Part shown: piece after piece, positions 61,668 to 64,000 of the stretch
Position numbering within the stretch: the stretch's first letter is position 1
Layout of the letters: the number at the start of each line of letters is the position of its first letter
Assembly (NCBI RefSeq): GCF_001427905.1
Contig: NZ_LMEF01000029.1
Location: 248,001-312,000, forward strand
DNA from: Flavobacterium sp. Root420
Lineage (GTDB): Bacteria; Bacteroidota; Bacteroidia; Flavobacteriales; Flavobacteriaceae
Direction: 5' to 3'
Length of the DNA: 64,000 nucleotides
Notes under the pieces: model-generated
Databases searched by the model: none
The model's input: only the letters and a program-made list of their open reading frames with translations
Told to the model about the DNA's origin: nothing
Position numbers and translations under genes: made by a program

Positions 61668-63017
61668 ATGAATTTTAAATGTCTTATTTTTTTATTGGTT
61701 TCTTGCCTTTCTTTTTCGCAGAACAGTGAATTTCCAACAGCAAAAGTCGATTCGATTGTGAGTAGAATTCAGCTTCCGGTTTTTGCTTCCTACCAGATAA
61801 ATATACAAAAATTAGGCGCAAAAGGGGACTCTGTAACCAATAATAAAGCCGCTTTTGATAAAGCAATGGCGCTCTGTAAAAAGAACAAGGGCGGGACTAT
61901 CGTGGTTCCTAAAGGGATCTATAAGGTGAACGGGCCGATACATTTTGTAAGCAATGTAAATCTGAGGCTTGAAAAAGGGGCAAAAATCAAGTTCAGCGAT
62001 AACCCGCAAGATTATCTGCCTATGGTTTTAACCAGCTGGGAAGGCACTATGCTCTATAATTACAGTCCGCTAATTTATGCCTATGATTGCTCGAATATCG
62101 CCATAACAGGCGAAGGGGTAATTGATGGGGAAGGAGGCAGGACCTGGAAAAGTTTTAAGGCAAAAGAGGAGGTTGGCAAAAACAGAAGCCGCGAGATGAA
62201 TCACAATAGTACTCCGTTAAAAGAAAGAAAATTTGGTGAAGGCTATTTTTTGCGCCCACAAATGATTCAGTTTTTTAATTGCAAGAATGTTTTGGTTGAA
62301 AATGTCCGCATCGAAAATTCACCTTTTTGGTGCCTGCATTTACTCAAATCGCAAAGCATTACCGTGCGCGGTGTGAGTTATAAATCATTAAATTATAATA
62401 ATGACGGAATAGATCCTGAATATGCTAAAGACGTATTGATTGAAAAGGTAACTTTTGATAATGGCGATGATAATGTGGCCATCAAAGCCGGAAGGGATCA
62501 TGAAGGAAGAGCAAACACGTCAACCCCTAGTGAGAATATTGTAATTAGGAATTGTAATTTTAAAGGGCTCCACGGAGTGGTGATCGGAAGCGAGATGTCG
62601 GCTGGGGTTCAAAATGTGTATGTGGAGAACTGCAAAACCGTTGGCTATTTAAAACGAGGAATTTATATAAAGACAAATGCAGATCGCGGGGGCTATATAA
62701 AAAATATTTTTGTTAGAAATATTGAGCTCGATGAAGTAGAGGATTGCCTGTACATGACAGCCAATTATCATGGAGAAGGCAAGGGATTTCAATCCGAAAT
62801 TTCAAATGTGCATTTTTCAAATATTACCTGCAATAAGGCCTCGGAATCAGGAATTGTGATTCAGGGATTTCCCGACAAAAAAATCAAAAACATATCTTTG
62901 AATAACATTGAGATAAAGTCTGCTAAAAACGCCATCTCAAACGAAAATGCAGAGAATGTTCTGATGACCGATGTTTTTATTGGAAAAAGAGCAACTGTCC
63001 CATCGGCAGCGAAATAG
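61668..63017 (+). CDS. GH28 polygalacturonase-family protein, second copy
   Basis: A 449-residue parallel beta-helix hydrolase similar to the one at 48092. Motifs: NNDGIDPEYAKD, DNGDDNVAIKAGRD (DD), GLHGVVIGSEM (GxHG) and RGIYIKTN. The start at 61668 gives a short signal (MNFKCLIFLLVSCLSFSQ) that could be type I or, with LVSC, type II; unresolved. It probably attacks different oligomers from the first copy. It is in the enzyme operon 26 bp after PL10-CE8. Confidence 0.92.
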   Translation: MNFKCLIFLLVSCLSFSQNSEFPTAKVDSIVSRIQLPVFASYQINIQKLGAKGDSVTNNKAAFDKAMALCKKNKGGTIVVPKGIYKVNGPIHFVSNVNLRLEKGAKIKFSDNPQDYLPMVLTSWEGTMLYNYSPLIYAYDCSNIAITGEGVIDGEGGRTWKSFKAKEEVGKNRSREMNHNSTPLKERKFGEGYFLRPQMIQFFNCKNVLVENVRIENSPFWCLHLLKSQSITVRGVSYKSLNYNNDGIDPEYAKDVLIEKVTFDNGDDNVAIKAGRDHEGRANTSTPSENIVIRNCNFKGLHGVVIGSEMSAGVQNVYVENCKTVGYLKRGIYIKTNADRGGYIKNIFVRNIELDEVEDCLYMTANYHGEGKGFQSEISNVHFSNITCNKASESGIVIQGFPDKKIKNISLNNIEIKSAKNAISNENAENVLMTDVFIGKRATVPSAAK

Positions 63018-63086
63018 CTTTTTTTAAGCCTTAAAGCTTTTACCGTAAATCTAACAGTAGCACGTTTAAATTTTAATAATCTAAAA

Positions 63087-63830
63087 ATGAAAAAATATAT
63101 CTTACTTCTCTTTTTGATTTCATCAGTTTGTTTTGCCCAAAAGACAACCTTGTATACCATTGGCGATTCTACCATGGCCAACAAAAAAGATCCCGAAAAG
63201 AACCCCGAACATGGCTGGGCGCAAGTACTACAACCTTTTTTTACAGATAATCTTGTAGTGGTAAACAAGGCGGTTAATGGAAGAAGTACAAAGAGTTTTA
63301 TAAATGAGAAACGTTGGGATTCCATTTATAGAAAATTAAGAAAAGGAGATTATGTTTTTATAGAATTCGGACATAACGATGAGAAAATAGAAGATTCGAC
63401 CCGTTATACCAATCCACATACCTCTTATAGATATAATTTAATTCGGTTTGTAAAAGAAACCAGAGCCAAAGGGGCAACCCCGATCTTGCTTACCTCTATC
63501 ACCAGACGAAATTTTAATGAAAAAGGAGTACTGGTGCCCACTCATGGTGATTATCCTTTAGAGACAAGATTAGTAGCCCAGGAGTATAAAGTACCTTTTA
63601 TTGATTTAGAGTACCAGACAGAACTACTTGAGAGGTCCTATGGGCCAGAAAAATCCAAGGAGTTGCATTTGCATTTTAAAGCAGGAGAGAATCCTTATTA
63701 TGACAAAGACAAAGCCGACGATACGCATCTCTCGCTGCTTGGAGCTACAAAAATTGCACAAATAGTTATCAATGAGCTTAAAGCCCTGGAAGATCCTTCA
63801 TTGGAAAAGCTTAAAAAATCAATTAAATAA
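63087..63830 (+). CDS. Rhamnogalacturonan acetylesterase (CE12-like SGNH hydrolase)
   Basis: A 247-residue secreted SGNH hydrolase. The signal peptide ends near SSVCFAQ. Block I reads YTIGDSTMANKKD (nucleophile Ser in GDST), block II NKAVNGRSTKSF, block III FIEFGHNDEK (Asn) and block V DDTHLSLLGA (Asp and His). GDST together with a late DTH motif is typical of CE12 enzymes that remove acetyl groups from rhamnogalacturonan. Last gene of the operon inside the window. Confidence 0.92.
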   Translation: MKKYILLLFLISSVCFAQKTTLYTIGDSTMANKKDPEKNPEHGWAQVLQPFFTDNLVVVNKAVNGRSTKSFINEKRWDSIYRKLRKGDYVFIEFGHNDEKIEDSTRYTNPHTSYRYNLIRFVKETRAKGATPILLTSITRRNFNEKGVLVPTHGDYPLETRLVAQEYKVPFIDLEYQTELLERSYGPEKSKELHLHFKAGENPYYDKDKADDTHLSLLGATKIAQIVINELKALEDPSLEKLKKSIK

Positions 63831-63868
63831 AATAAACTGGCCTGAGCAGATAACTTTTTGGATTTAGG

Positions 63869-64000
63869 CTAATGATTACGCAGCTGATTTTTTCGTATTA
63901 ATCGTTTTTTACCTGACGCCTCTAAAGAGACATTGTTTTTCTGAATGGCATCATTATATAAAAACCCTAAGCTTTTATCACTAAAGACACATTTAGTCTT
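63869..64000 (-). CDS. Partial C-terminal CDS at the right edge
   Basis: On the minus strand a frame is open from the window end to the stop at 63869 (43 codons; the first visible residues read KTKCVFSDKSLGF, the tail is basic, KKRLIRKNQLRNH). It has no start inside the window, so it would be the 3' end of a longer gene convergent with the CE12 gene. I recognise no family; a chance open frame of this length is possible. Confidence 0.35.
   Translation of the reverse strand, partial: KTKCVFSDKSLGFLYNDAIQKNNVSLEASGKKRLIRKNQLRNH

Noticed and set aside
1..64000. CRISPR array, tRNA, rRNA, insertion sequence or prophage
   Set aside because: No regularly spaced repeats, no clover-leaf or rRNA-like segments, and no transposase or phage structural proteins were seen.

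Overview
The window looks like a chromosomal segment of a Flavobacterium-type member of the Bacteroidota. Support: AT-rich intergenic DNA, promoters of the TTTG-N19-21-TAnnTTTG type rather than the sigma70 type, a SusC/SusD pair, LytS/LytTR and AraC regulators, and dispersed REP/MITE-like repeats of the kind seen in Flavobacterium genomes. No rRNA, tRNA, CRISPR array, insertion sequence or phage gene was seen.

Left part, about 1-20 kb, is ordinary accessory and housekeeping DNA. It holds a TetR regulator with an operator-like site on each side, a ketopantoate-reductase-like gene divergent from an AraC regulator, a MarR-GNAT fusion with an 18-bp perfect palindrome inside its own promoter, a secreted gluconolactonase-like protein, an MDR oxidoreductase, a cupin with a gluconokinase, an ArsR/AHSA1 pair, a DUF1080 protein, a DoxX/cupin pair, a second AraC regulator, SseB-like and unrecognised small proteins, and a DJ-1/PfpI protein. 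One small lipoprotein gene in this stretch is broken by an in-frame stop. Gaps carry at least four families of palindromic repeats.

Middle part, about 20-33 kb. A tripartite RND efflux operon (TolC-RND-MFP, minus strand) is divergent from a LytS-type histidine kinase and LytTR response regulator. Then come DUF4386 and PepSY-like proteins, an intact SDR, a frameshifted SDR with its likely AraC regulator, a 2H phosphoesterase and a degenerate receiver-like protein.

Right part, about 34-64 kb, is a pectin / polygalacturonate utilisation locus. The first block runs esterase (minus strand), two hexuronate MFS transporters, KduI, KduD, UxaC, KdgK, KdgA, UxaB, UxaA and a LacI-family regulator (minus strand). 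The second block runs GH28, SusC, SusD, esterase, GH105, GH105, GH43, PL10-CE8, GH28 and a CE12-like rhamnogalacturonan acetylesterase. Together they encode depolymerisation and de-esterification outside the cytoplasm, outer-membrane uptake, cleavage of unsaturated oligomers, inner-membrane uronate import, and both branches (galacturonate via tagaturonate and altronate; unsaturated uronate via DKI/DKII) to KDG, then KDPG and pyruvate plus glyceraldehyde-3-phosphate. A near-palindrome TGYAATCGATTACA occurs directly after the -7 box of three promoters in this locus and once upstream of the LacI gene, giving a self-consistent regulon. A 22-bp-spaced direct repeat in the same locus suggests a second regulator. 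A terminator just before the first gene after susD, and a two-storey stem-loop ahead of uxaB, suggest RNA-level control of gene dosage.

All identifications come from reading motifs and protein sequences by eye. No database search or folding calculation was run.
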